11,749 bases of DNA from JBEKOF01 sp049513975 (GTDB lineage: Bacteria > Verrucomicrobiota > Verrucomicrobiia > Limisphaerales > Palsa-1400): positions 1 to 11,749 of the forward strand of contig JBEKVM010000158.1 in assembly GCA_049513975.1 (NCBI GenBank), given 5' to 3'. Position numbers and translations under genes: made by a program. The notes under the pieces were generated by a model, which saw nothing but the letters and a program-made list of their open reading frames with translations, was not told the origin of the DNA and did no database searches. Of the stretch, positions 1 to 7,643 are shown one piece after another. Within the stretch, counting starts at the first letter, position 1. Each line of letters opens with the position of its first letter.

Positions 1-47
1 TTGTAAAGCTCGCGCTGCCAGGCTTGCAGAAAGCGCAGTGTTTTCAT
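1..47 (-). CDS. Possible start of an unidentified gene, cut by the window edge
   Basis: Reading leftward from an ATG at 47-45 gives 15 open codons, MKTLRFLQAWQRELY, before the window ends. The peptide is too short to assign to a family. It lies downstream of, and on the same strand as, the aldo/keto reductase, with about 200 bp between them. No Shine-Dalgarno sequence precedes the ATG, but most genes here also lack one. A perfect GGTCA/TGACC inverted repeat sits 18 nt upstream of the start. The open frame, sensible residue composition and position suggest a real gene start, but it could be chance. Confidence 0.35.
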   Translation of the reverse strand, partial: MKTLRFLQAWQRELY

Positions 48-65
48 CGAAATACAATTGATTTT

Positions 66-78
66 GGTCAGCTTGACC
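66..78. promoter_or_regulatory. Small inverted repeat upstream of the left-edge gene
   Basis: A perfect GGTCA-gct-TGACC palindrome (5-bp arms, 3-nt centre) lies 18 nt upstream of the possible minus-strand start at 47. It could be an operator half-site pair or simply chance. It has no T-run, so it does not look like an intrinsic terminator for the aldo/keto reductase gene ending at 249. Confidence 0.2.
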
Positions 79-248
79 GGGGCCGGCGGAGGGGGGTCAC
101 GATGTACCAGGGCCACGCCGCAACGTTCCAATGCTGCGGTCCCAACTACGGCCAGCCGGCAACCCAAGGCGAACATCCTCCAGGCAATTCCTGAGGCCCT
201 CGCAATTGCCCTCATCCCCCTTCCCGAATCGGGCAGTATTGCTTCGAG

Positions 249-1139
249 CTAGGCGGGCACGGCCAGTTTCTCGATGCGTTTGACGTTGTCCAGAACCTCG
301 GTGAGGCTCTCGCAACCAATGGAAAAACAGTGCACGGCATTCTTGGAGACGGCATAGCGCAGGGCGTCGTCGAGGCCGCCTTCAACCAACGAACCCTCCC
401 CGAGGACCTTGATTCCAATGATTCCTTTGCCGCTGGCTTTCAACTTCGCCATGACCGGCAACACAGTTCCAGGGTCCGCGTCCATGCGCTCGCCGGCAGG
501 ATTGGTCCGGACCATGCAGATATCCAGCCATGAGTTCTTGGCGGCCGTTTCCATCGCCTCCACCGAGTGGCAGCTCATGCCGACGGAGCGGATGGTTCCC
601 TTTTGCTTGGCCTCTGCCATGATGTCCATCGCACCCTTGTCCAACTCATCCCAATTGCCCCGCATCCGGGTGTGGAGCAGCAGGATGTCAATGTAATCCG
701 TTCCCAGCTCCTTCAGGAAGCGGTCAATGTCCTGTTTCGTCTTGTCTGAGGTCCAGGCATCGGTTTTGGTCAGGACGGTGACCTTTTCACGCGGGACCTT
801 TTTCAGGGCGACCTTCACCGCGTCATGGGTGCCGTAGGCATCAGCGGTGTCCCACAGGAAAATGCCTTTGTCGTAGGCCGCGGTCAGCATGTCCGCGACT
901 CCGTTGACGCCGAGAGCCCGAATCTGATTGGAGCTTTGCCCGGCGCCGTAAGTCCCGGTGCCGACTCCCATTCGAGACACCTTAATTTTGGCAGGGCCCA
1001 GTTCAACGACATCGGTGGCGCGGCGAATAGGCGTTTCGGCGGCAAAGACTTCGAGCGGCAGTGCGGCGGCGGCCCCCAAGGCCACCGATTGCTCCAGAAA
1101 TTTGCGGCGAGTAATCTGCAGGTTGTTCTTGGTGTTCAT
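249..1139 (-). CDS. Tat-exported aldo/keto reductase family protein
   Basis: A 296-residue NAD(P)H-type oxidoreductase of the aldo/keto reductase superfamily. Residues 10-34 form a twin-arginine signal (T-R-R-K-F-L followed by a hydrophobic Ala/Leu stretch), so export in folded form is likely. The (beta/alpha)8 barrel follows from about residue 43. The usual catalytic tetrad is visible: D97 and Y102 in the DTADAYG segment, K125 in LTKTDAW and H156 in LLLHTRM. The C-terminal half keeps the GMSCHS strand and a late GCES segment where the cofactor phosphate loop normally lies, but that loop looks modified. The gene is downstream of the heptaheme cytochrome gene on the same strand with a 61-bp gap, so co-transcription is plausible. 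No clear Shine-Dalgarno site precedes the ATG, but the signal peptide begins right after it, which supports this start. The substrate is unknown; such exported reductases are often annotated only as oxidoreductases. Confidence 0.93.
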   Translation of the reverse strand: MNTKNNLQITRRKFLEQSVALGAAAALPLEVFAAETPIRRATDVVELGPAKIKVSRMGVGTGTYGAGQSSNQIRALGVNGVADMLTAAYDKGIFLWDTADAYGTHDAVKVALKKVPREKVTVLTKTDAWTSDKTKQDIDRFLKELGTDYIDILLLHTRMRGNWDELDKGAMDIMAEAKQKGTIRSVGMSCHSVEAMETAAKNSWLDICMVRTNPAGERMDADPGTVLPVMAKLKASGKGIIGIKVLGEGSLVEGGLDDALRYAVSKNAVHCFSIGCESLTEVLDNVKRIEKLAVPA

Positions 1140-1200
1140 CAGTAGAGGTTAGGTTCGGCCATTGCACCGCAGCAGGTCGGTTCCGGCGCAGAAACGCAGT

Positions 1201-2034
1201 TCATTTGGCATCGGGGCTCGGAGGTGAAGATACTGGTTTGGCGGCCATAGTCAATGCGTTAAAATCCATGCTGTGCATCGCCACCCGCGCCCGGGCCAGG
1301 GCGTCTTTTTTGTCGGGACCGGACGCTTCCAAGTTGGTCAGAACTTTCGCCATCTCCTCCGCCAGCTTGGCGGACGGTGTCCCCGCCGTGTGGCAACGCG
1401 CGCATACGGACGTGGAACCGGTGAGTTCCGCCGTGGTGGCCGGCTGGATGTCATGACTGGAGTGGCAGATCGTGCAGCCAGGCCGTTGCCGGTCCACAAA
1501 TAACCGGGCATGCTTGGTGTTGACGTAAGCGTCGAACGTGGAAGCGTGGCACTTGGCGCACGTTTTGGAAATGAGCTGCGGGCTGGCGGTGGAGAGCGGA
1601 TCGCTGACGTCGCGGATATTGTGAACCCCGTGGCAATCAACGCACTCGGCCGCCCGTTTGCGGCCCGCGGCCAGCAGCTTGCCATGAACGCTGGCCTGGA
1701 ATTTTGAAAGCTGGTCCACCGGCAATTGCGGGTGGTGGGTGGCCATGTAATCGGCGTCGGCGTGACACTTCCCGCAGGATTCGGGAATGCCCTGGCGCGT
1801 GACACGCACCTTGAAACCACGGCTCGCGCTCATTGAGATATTCTGGTCGCTTTCACCGGGGTCGCCGCCGTGACAATTAACGCAACTGATCGCCTCGGAG
1901 TAATGGATATCATTGGTAAAAATGACGCTCATCCCTTCCATGACCAGGTGGCACTCGAAGCAGTAATCCCTGGCCGCATTGGCAGCGCAGCCCAACAGCA
2001 TGATCAGGGCAACCAACAAACTTGGCGTCTTCAT
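1201..2034 (-). CDS. Secreted heptaheme c-type cytochrome
   Basis: A 277-residue electron-transfer protein with seven CXXCH heme-attachment sites, starting at C25, C51, C87, C131, C159, C187 and C211. Several extra histidines (H44, H100/H101, H117, H138, H175, H194) could be distal ligands, as in bis-His multiheme cytochromes of the c3/c7/c554/NrfB-like superfamily. The N-terminus is a signal peptide. L13-L14-G15-C16 could be a weak lipobox giving an outer-membrane lipoprotein; otherwise signal peptidase I could cut after A-N-A. The last 60 residues are heme-free and end in a Pro/Ser-rich tail. I chose the ATG at 2034 because the signal peptide begins there; an in-frame ATG at 2094 would add 20 non-hydrophobic residues. 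Neither start has a good Shine-Dalgarno site. The gene is upstream of the Tat-exported reductase on the same strand, so a shared periplasmic redox role is possible. The exact partner and the reaction are unknown. Confidence 0.9.
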   Translation of the reverse strand: MKTPSLLVALIMLLGCAANAARDYCFECHLVMEGMSVIFTNDIHYSEAISCVNCHGGDPGESDQNISMSASRGFKVRVTRQGIPESCGKCHADADYMATHHPQLPVDQLSKFQASVHGKLLAAGRKRAAECVDCHGVHNIRDVSDPLSTASPQLISKTCAKCHASTFDAYVNTKHARLFVDRQRPGCTICHSSHDIQPATTAELTGSTSVCARCHTAGTPSAKLAEEMAKVLTNLEASGPDKKDALARARVAMHSMDFNALTMAAKPVSSPPSPDAK

Positions 2035-2126
2035 AAAGCTCGAACGAAGAATGCTCTCTTTTCGGTGAGCGCCCAGATAATTGCAGGCGATCATGCATTA
2101 GGAAAGTAAATTCTTCGGTTTGATTG

Positions 2127-2155
2127 ATATTAGGTCGCATACCACTTTCTGACAA
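2127..2155 (-). promoter_or_regulatory. Candidate sigma70-type promoter for the cytochrome-reductase pair
   Basis: On the minus strand TTGTCA (plus 2150-2155) is followed after exactly 17 nt by TAATAT (plus 2127-2132). The -35 box matches the consensus at five of six positions and the -10 box at four of six. Transcription would begin near 2120. That gives a leader of about 85 nt to the preferred cytochrome start at 2034, or about 26 nt to the alternative ATG at 2094. The sigma-factor preference of this organism is unknown, so this is only a positional match. Confidence 0.4.
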
Positions 2156-2177
2156 GGCGGGTTTCATCGGCGGCAGG

Positions 2178-2222
2178 GACGGCTCGCCGAGCCGTCAGGG
2201 TCACCCCGGCGAGGCGACCCTG
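2178..2222. repeat. Double-hairpin palindromic element, REP-like
   Basis: Two adjacent perfect inverted repeats are packed into 45 bp. The first is GACGGCTC-GCC-GAGCCGTC (2178-2196), an 8-bp stem with a 3-nt loop. The second pairs CAGGGTC (2196-2202) with GACCCTG (2216-2222) around a 13-nt GC-rich loop. There is no T-run after either stem, so an intrinsic terminator is unlikely. The twin-stem layout in the intergenic gap between divergent genes resembles REP/MITE-type dispersed repeats. No second copy was seen in this window, so the repeat status is an inference. Confidence 0.5.
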
Positions 2223-2463
2223 CAAAAACCGGATTTGGCTGGCAGGAACCGTTGGCGCAGAAGCACTGGCCGGAGACAGAGGACCGGTTGCTGGGAACGA
2301 CGCCAGATGTCGAAGTCGCCGGGTGTTTGCACGGCGGACCTAGCCCTGGCTGCCGATCACGATTACCGACAATTCAAGTCGACAATATGGTCGTGTGCTC
2401 CTAAAACTATGTAAATTTACCGCCGCGTGAATCTGGCGATGAGGCCGTTACGCGCTTTCCCAG
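2223..2463. other. Gene-free stretch between divergent genes
   Basis: The gap between the cytochrome gene (minus) and the GH95 gene (plus) runs over roughly 2095-2502. Apart from the double hairpin and the two promoter candidates I see no convincing gene. Short open frames here have no family-like features or start signals. The stretch probably holds the divergent regulatory regions of both transcription units. Confidence 0.5.
2379..2407 (+). promoter_or_regulatory. Weak candidate promoter for the GH95 gene
   Basis: TCGACA (2379-2384) and TAAAAC (2402-2407) are separated by 17 nt and precede the GH95 start by about 60-100 nt. The -35 box is good (five of six) but the -10 box is weak (four of six), and the surrounding sequence offers other A/T-rich options. 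Treat it as a positional suggestion. Confidence 0.22.
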
Positions 2464-2502
2464 ATGGAAACGAGATTCGCGCATTTAGTTCATCGGCCAG
2501 AC

Positions 2503-5031
2503 ATGGACAACCGCTGCCAGAAGGCGCCATGTGTCCTCTGGTTGAGAGCTTTGCTGGTGTCGGCAGGTGTGCTGGCGTTCGCGCCTTCGTCGAACGGCGA
2601 AGGTTCAGGCGTCATTGTTTCTAATCAAGCCGTTCTCAAAACGGTCTCCGACTTGGAAGGCGCACAGATTCCGCCTGATGCAAGGCTTACTGGAGAAGCG
2701 CAGCCGCCGCTGCCGGCCACAGTTTGGTGGTATCGAACGCCAGCGACAAAATTCTGGGAAGGTTTGCCGCTTGGCACCGGCCGGTTCGCGGCGATGGTTT
2801 ATGGTCGCGTGCGCGATGAAATCATCCCGTTCAATGACCAAACGCTCTGGACCGGTCAGCCCTACGATCCGGTGAATCCCAACGGACTCAAGTCGCTCCC
2901 GGATATCCGCCGCCTCACGCTGTCGGGTAAATTCGCCCAGGCCACCAGACTGGCGACTAATCTTTTGAGCTATCCCGTGCCGTTCGTCCAAACGTATCAA
3001 CCGATGGGCCGGCTCCACCTGCGGTTTGAAGGTCACGAAGCCGTGCAGGATTATCGGCGCGAACTGGACATGGATTCCGCCATCGCGCGCGTGACTTATC
3101 GCATCGGCGACGCGCACTTCACTCGCGAGGTTTTTGCCAGTTATCCCGACCAGGTCGTCGTCCTGCGCGTCACTTGCGACCATCCGGGGCAAATCACGTT
3201 CAGCACCAGTTTAAGCAGCCTGCAAAAGTCTGCGGAGTGCCGTGCCCTCGGTCCCGGAACCATTCTCATTGAAGGCGGTGTGACCGAGCCGAATCACCAA
3301 ATCCCCAGCCGGATGAAATGGCAGGGCCGTGTGCGAGTTCAAGCCGAGGGCGGGTCGGTGCGCAACGTGACCGATGCCTCCGGCTGTTTGGTGCGCGTCG
3401 AAAAGGCCGATTCGGTGACAATCATTCTCGCGTGCGGAACGAACTATAAGAATTGGAATGAACTCGGGGCGGACACGGATGCGCGTTGCGAAAGTTATTT
3501 GAACGCGGCCGGCGCACGTTCGTTTGCCGAATTGAAGAAGCGCCACCTCGACGATTACCAACCGTTGTTCCGGACCTGCACCATTGATCTCGGCACGAAC
3601 GCCGCCGCGGCGCAGGACACCACGACGCGCCTGGAACAATTGCGCAAAGGCGGAACGGATCCGCTATTCACCGCCCAATATTTTCAATACGGCCGTTATC
3701 TTTTGCTCGCCGCTTCGCGTCCGGGCACACTCGCTTTCAACAATCACAACATATGGCTCGACGACCTTCAAGGCCGCTGGCGCGGGCGCTGGACATTCAA
3801 CATAAATCTGGAGGAATGTTATTGGCCGGCCGAGAGCGCAAACCTGGGAGAAACTTCCGACGCTCTCTTGACGTTCATTGAAAATCTCGCCGCGAGCGGC
3901 AGCCGCACGGCGAAAGACTTGTACGACTGCCGCGGCTGGTGCGCGCACCACGGCTCGGACATTTGGATGAACACCGCGATGACTGACGGCACAACCTGGG
4001 GCATGACGCCGATGATGGGCGCATGGCTGATGCAATCGCTGTGGGAGCATTATCGCTTCGATCCCGATCCGAAATATCTCGCAAAAATATATCCATTGCT
4101 CAAAGGGGCAACGGAATTCGGTTTGGACTATTTGGTAGAGGATCCAAAACACCACTGGCTGGTGACGTGTCCGTCCGCGTCGCCGGAAAACAGTTTTCTT
4201 TTGCCGGACGGCGGTCAGAACGCGCTTTGCGCCGGGCCGGCTCTCGATTCCGAACTGTTGCGCGATCTCTTCAATGAATGCCTCGAAGCTTCTGCGAAGC
4301 TGGGAGTGGATGATGACCTGCGAGGCCAACTGAAGGCGGCTTTGCCGCGGCTGCCGCCGATTCAAATTGGCCAGCAAGGCCGGCTTTTGGAGTGGCTGGA
4401 TGATTATCCCGAAGCCGAGGTGCAGCACCGCCATATTTCGCATCTCTACGCGGCTTACCCAAGCGACCAGATCACTCCGCGGGGCACGCCTGAACTCGCG
4501 GCGGCGGTGCGGAAGGTTCTTGAACGTCGCGGTGACAATCTCGGCTGGTCGGCCGCGTGGAAAATCAATGTATATGCGCGACTTGGCGATGGTGAATCCG
4601 CGTATCGTGTGCTGCGCGGATTGCAAACGGAAATCAGCATCCATCCGCAGCGGGACGACAGTAACCGCGTGCCATCGATGGAAGGGAACCAGGGCATTCA
4701 AGCTTTCGCCGCCGGCGTGGTTGAGATGCTTCTGCAATCGCATGCCGGCGAAATCGAATTGCTCCCGGCATTGCCAAAAGAATGGCCGACCGGCTCCGCC
4801 TGTGGACTCCGGGCGCGTGGCGGTTTCACGCTGGATGTTGCGTGGAAAGATGGAAAGCTTTCAGCAGCGACTGTGCGGGCGAAATACGCAGGCCCATGCC
4901 GCCTGCGCACCGCTTCGCCCATTTCCGTGCGACAAGCCGATAACGAATTAACTGTCCGAAGAATTGACGCCAACACCGTTGAATTCTCCACCGCAGCCGA
5001 TGGGCTTTATTCAATCCGTCCGCAATTGTGA
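2503..5031 (+). CDS. Secreted GH95 family glycoside hydrolase (alpha-L-fucosidase / alpha-L-galactosidase type)
   Basis: An 842-residue exported enzyme with full-length GH95 architecture. An N-terminal beta-sandwich domain (about 71-327) includes the typical W-x-EGLPLGTGRFAAMVYG stretch and NDQTLWTG. A helical (alpha/alpha)6 catalytic domain (about 350-755) and a C-terminal beta domain follow. By family knowledge, N433 and N435 (the N-I-N motif) match the Asn pair that helps activate water in Bifidobacterium AfcA, and E562 in S-P-E-N probably matches its general acid. H642-R-H-I-S-H647 and the late LLPALP strand are also characteristic. Where many GH95 proteins have I-D-G-N-F-G, this one has M726-E-G-N-Q-G, so substrate or subfamily may differ. 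The family inverts and releases terminal alpha-L-fucose or alpha-L-galactose. The ATG at 2503 is chosen because a signal peptide follows; an in-frame ATG at 2464 adds 13 residues. Neither has a clear ribosome-binding site. Confidence 0.93.
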   Translation: MDNRCQKAPCVLWLRALLVSAGVLAFAPSSNGEGSGVIVSNQAVLKTVSDLEGAQIPPDARLTGEAQPPLPATVWWYRTPATKFWEGLPLGTGRFAAMVYGRVRDEIIPFNDQTLWTGQPYDPVNPNGLKSLPDIRRLTLSGKFAQATRLATNLLSYPVPFVQTYQPMGRLHLRFEGHEAVQDYRRELDMDSAIARVTYRIGDAHFTREVFASYPDQVVVLRVTCDHPGQITFSTSLSSLQKSAECRALGPGTILIEGGVTEPNHQIPSRMKWQGRVRVQAEGGSVRNVTDASGCLVRVEKADSVTIILACGTNYKNWNELGADTDARCESYLNAAGARSFAELKKRHLDDYQPLFRTCTIDLGTNAAAAQDTTTRLEQLRKGGTDPLFTAQYFQYGRYLLLAASRPGTLAFNNHNIWLDDLQGRWRGRWTFNINLEECYWPAESANLGETSDALLTFIENLAASGSRTAKDLYDCRGWCAHHGSDIWMNTAMTDGTTWGMTPMMGAWLMQSLWEHYRFDPDPKYLAKIYPLLKGATEFGLDYLVEDPKHHWLVTCPSASPENSFLLPDGGQNALCAGPALDSELLRDLFNECLEASAKLGVDDDLRGQLKAALPRLPPIQIGQQGRLLEWLDDYPEAEVQHRHISHLYAAYPSDQITPRGTPELAAAVRKVLERRGDNLGWSAAWKINVYARLGDGESAYRVLRGLQTEISIHPQRDDSNRVPSMEGNQGIQAFAAGVVEMLLQSHAGEIELLPALPKEWPTGSACGLRARGGFTLDVAWKDGKLSAATVRAKYAGPCRLRTASPISVRQADNELTVRRIDANTVEFSTAADGLYSIRPQL

Positions 5032-5062
5032 TGCTTTTCTCAAAACCCCGCAAATTCTCAAC

Positions 5063-5236
5063 ATGAATACAACCAGAAGAATCCTTGTCCAACTCGCGTC
5101 GGGATTCGCCATCGCCGTCGCCGCCGCCGATGCTCGCCGGGGTGGATTTGAAAGACCAGGCGCGCTGGGAGAAATCACGGCTTTCATTTTGCGTGAGGCT
5201 GGAGCGCAGAAGCTTCGTCTTCGAGCAACGTCCTGA
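5063..5236 (+). pseudogene. Possible truncated start of a secreted-protein gene
   Basis: An ATG 31 nt after the GH95 stop opens a 57-codon frame. It starts with a good signal peptide: a basic N-terminus (M-N-T-T-R-R), a hydrophobic core (I-L-V-Q-L-A-S-G-F-A-I-A-V) and an A-A-A-D cleavage region. The remainder is short, arginine-rich and unlike a folded enzyme, and the last 53 bp overlap the 3' end of the convergent hydrolase gene. The simplest reading is the 5' remnant of the next gene in the GH95 operon, cut off by a rearrangement near 5130-5184. A neighbouring frame from about 5131 is also open, so a frameshift could be involved. It could instead be a small secreted peptide or a chance frame. 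Confidence 0.33.
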
Positions 5237-7631
5237 GCGCCGGACGGTTTTCCGGCCCGCGCCGCAGCACCCCAACCTGGCGTGTGGGCAGTTCCCGGAG
5301 CGCCACCAGTTGAGCGGACTCGATCAGGTTGGCCGCAGCTTCCGCAACATCCAAACCCGCGTTCCAGTCACCAGCCGGGGCGGCCAGCCACTTGCGGGCA
5401 CCCGCGATTACGCGGGTCACTCGTCCTTCGCGGTTGGGTTGCTCAAGCACCACATTCGGGCCACGGCTGCGAAACAGGCCCATCACGGCCATTGGAATGG
5501 AGGGATCGCGGACAGAGCCGTCGGGATAGAAAATGCCGTGAACATCACCCCAGCCGCGGCCATTCCATACGATCATAAGTTCCCAAAGATAGAACCCCAT
5601 GTGGGCCTCCATGTGCTCCTGGATGGTCATGTCATACGGATTGGCACGGCAGACACAACCCATCTCATCGTTCATGACCTGCTTGTGTGCCGCCGTAGCG
5701 GCCAGCCTGGCCTTTTCAATGTCGGTTCGTACCGCTTCCCGTGTCTGCTGGTAGTTATGGAACACCATGACATCTACGTCATCCGCGCATTGCTCCATGG
5801 TGTATTCATAGGCACAGCCGATGGTCACCGGCGTCCGGCCATCAAGGCGGCGGAAGACACCAGCCATGTGTTTGGCGAATGCGATACGCGAGGCGGAACG
5901 TTCGCGTTGGTTAGGCGGGTAATCCGGCTCATTGAAAACGTCCCAAAATGCCAGGCCCGGTTCCTGGCCCAGCGTTTCCACCAAGAATTTTGCCCACTCT
6001 TCCGCGCCCGGGTAGCCTGGCGCTTGCATCTGCTGGCTGTAGGCCACGACCGGCATTACGCCAATGCCGCGCTCATCGGCCGCGCGCACCAGGTGCAGGA
6101 GGCTCCGCCGGAATTGCTCGTGGTTGGTCTGATAGGCCTGGTAAGTGATGAAGCAGCGAATTTGATTGATGCCGAGCCGTTGGGCATAGCTCAGGTCCCG
6201 CTCGGTGATGGCCGGCGAATAGTTGTTCCACATCCCCGGGTGGCCACCGTACTCGGCGTAGCAGTAGTTGGCTCCGCGGATGGTCGAGGTGTTGGCCGGG
6301 GTGCGCGAGCCGTCACGTCGTGGGATGGGATAGACCAGGTGCGCTGCCGGGACCGCGGGCATGGTGGCGGCGCGGACCCCGGTCGTCGCGGAGGCCCCGG
6401 GCAGCGCAAAAGGGCGCAGCAAATCCATGTATCGGGGCATCAGTTCGCGCAAGGCGGCAGGATCGGGCATCCCCTGGCGCAACAAACCAATGGCGCGGGT
6501 GGGCGGCTCGCGCATCGCCGTCAATTGCGCCCCCTCCAGCAAGTTGGCCAGTTTTTCCGCCACAAGGAGTCCGTCTTTCCAGGTGCCGGCGGGGTTGTCC
6601 AGCCATGCCTGGGCGGCTGCGATGTCGGTATTGACCCAGCTTTCGCGGTTGACGTTCTCCAGAATGACGTTGTCCGAGCGATTTCGGAACAGGCCTAACA
6701 TTGCCGCGGGGATCGCCGGATCGCGAATCGTGCCGTCGGCATAAAACACGCCGTGAACATCCCCCCACCGCTTGGTGATCATCAGTTCCCAAACGTACCA
6801 GCCCATGTGAGCCTTCATGTGCTCCTCCAGCGTGACGTCGTACGGGTTGGCGCGGGCAATGCAGCCGATTTCGGTGTCTATGACCGGTTTGCCCGTTCGT
6901 GCGGCAAATGCCTTGGCGCGGGCAATGTCGTCAGCAATGGCGGCGCGCGTCGGGAGGTAATCGTGGAACGACAGCACATCCACAGCGTCGGCCAGAGCCT
7001 CCATGTTGCGTTCGTACGCCACGCCGATGGTTACTGGCGTGTGAGGGTCCAGCGCGTGGAATCTGGCAGCAATCACGCGGGCGATCTCGAAGCGTTTCTG
7101 CTCCCGATCCGGAGGAGTGCCGGCGGCGTTGTAGTCCGGTTCATTGGAGGCGTCCCAAAAAGCCAGGGCCGGCTCGTGGCCAATCGCGTTCACGAGCGCC
7201 GAGATCAGCCCGAGGATATGGTCGCGGTTGATCGCGCCGTCCTCGTTGATGAAGGCCTGGGTGTCCCCGACGGTGATCATCAGCCCGATTTGGTGCCGGC
7301 TGCAGGCGCGCGCCAGATCAACCAGGTTCCTCCGGAAGCCCGTTTTGTCCGCCGCCCATGCGGAATAATTCACGAAGACCCGAAATTGATTGAGTTTCAA
7401 TCGGTCGGCATAGATCAGATCGCGTTCCGTCTCGGATGCATTGTAATGACGCCAATAGTCGGTCGTGTTGGTGGCGTCAGCTCCGCGGTAGTTGGCGCCG
7501 CGAACGGTGGACAGGTCCATGCGGGTCAGATGGCCCGTCGCGGTCAGATCGCGAGGAGCGCCTGTCCGCGCGCAGCCCGAAAGCGCCAAAAGGACGGGCC
7601 ATATCGCAAAGCGCCAAGGAGAAAAGGTCAT
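5184..7631 (-). CDS. Lipoprotein with two tandem clan GH-A-like glycoside hydrolase domains
   Basis: An 815-residue surface or periplasmic lipoprotein; the signal peptide ends in a clean lipobox, L17-S-G-C20. Two homologous halves follow, about 41-405 and 449-810, joined by an Ala/Pro-rich linker. Both begin S-T-(V/I)-R-G-A-N-Y and share E-R-D-L, a strand-4 N-E-P-D-Y motif, T-I-G-x-A-Y-E, A-N-P-Y-D-x-T, A-H-M-G, W-E-L-M-I, G-D-V-H-G and R-D-P. The acid/base candidates are E164 and E568; the nucleophile candidates are E254 (I-D-T-E-I-G-C) and E656 (N-D-E-M-G-C). This fits retaining (beta/alpha)8 enzymes of the GH5/cellulase-like group, but the exact family and polysaccharide are not recognisable by eye. 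The start at 7631 is firm: GAAGGA lies 6 nt upstream (plus 7638-7643) and the signal peptide begins there, although the frame stays open further upstream. The gene converges on the GH95 gene. Confidence 0.88.
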   Translation of the reverse strand: MTFSPWRFAIWPVLLALSGCARTGAPRDLTATGHLTRMDLSTVRGANYRGADATNTTDYWRHYNASETERDLIYADRLKLNQFRVFVNYSAWAADKTGFRRNLVDLARACSRHQIGLMITVGDTQAFINEDGAINRDHILGLISALVNAIGHEPALAFWDASNEPDYNAAGTPPDREQKRFEIARVIAARFHALDPHTPVTIGVAYERNMEALADAVDVLSFHDYLPTRAAIADDIARAKAFAARTGKPVIDTEIGCIARANPYDVTLEEHMKAHMGWYVWELMITKRWGDVHGVFYADGTIRDPAIPAAMLGLFRNRSDNVILENVNRESWVNTDIAAAQAWLDNPAGTWKDGLLVAEKLANLLEGAQLTAMREPPTRAIGLLRQGMPDPAALRELMPRYMDLLRPFALPGASATTGVRAATMPAVPAAHLVYPIPRRDGSRTPANTSTIRGANYCYAEYGGHPGMWNNYSPAITERDLSYAQRLGINQIRCFITYQAYQTNHEQFRRSLLHLVRAADERGIGVMPVVAYSQQMQAPGYPGAEEWAKFLVETLGQEPGLAFWDVFNEPDYPPNQRERSASRIAFAKHMAGVFRRLDGRTPVTIGCAYEYTMEQCADDVDVMVFHNYQQTREAVRTDIEKARLAATAAHKQVMNDEMGCVCRANPYDMTIQEHMEAHMGFYLWELMIVWNGRGWGDVHGIFYPDGSVRDPSIPMAVMGLFRSRGPNVVLEQPNREGRVTRVIAGARKWLAAPAGDWNAGLDVAEAAANLIESAQLVALRELPTRQVGVLRRGPENRPALRTLLEDEASALQPHAK

Positions 7632-7637
7632 AAACGT

Positions 7638-7643
7638 TCCTTC
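7638..7643 (-). promoter_or_regulatory. Strong Shine-Dalgarno site fixing the tandem hydrolase start
   Basis: On the minus strand GAAGGA ends 6 nt before the ATG at 7631. It is one of only two clear ribosome-binding sites in the window. It decides against the upstream in-frame ATG at 7895, which would bury the lipoprotein signal 88 residues inside the protein. Confidence 0.75.

Noticed and set aside
200..248. CCCGA-a-TCGGG inverted repeat near 227-237 as a terminator of the aldo/keto reductase gene
   Set aside because: The 1-nt centre cannot form a hairpin loop of normal geometry, and no U-tract follows on the minus strand.
3664..4743. Minus-strand 359-codon open frame opposite GH95
   Set aside because: It overlaps the catalytic domain of GH95 and has shadow-frame composition with no family features.
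5085..6698. Plus-strand 537-codon open frame opposite the tandem hydrolase
   Set aside because: It is antisense to a gene with clear motifs, a lipobox and a Shine-Dalgarno site. Its composition (rich in His, Arg, Gly, Val) is typical of a GC-rich shadow frame and shows no domain.
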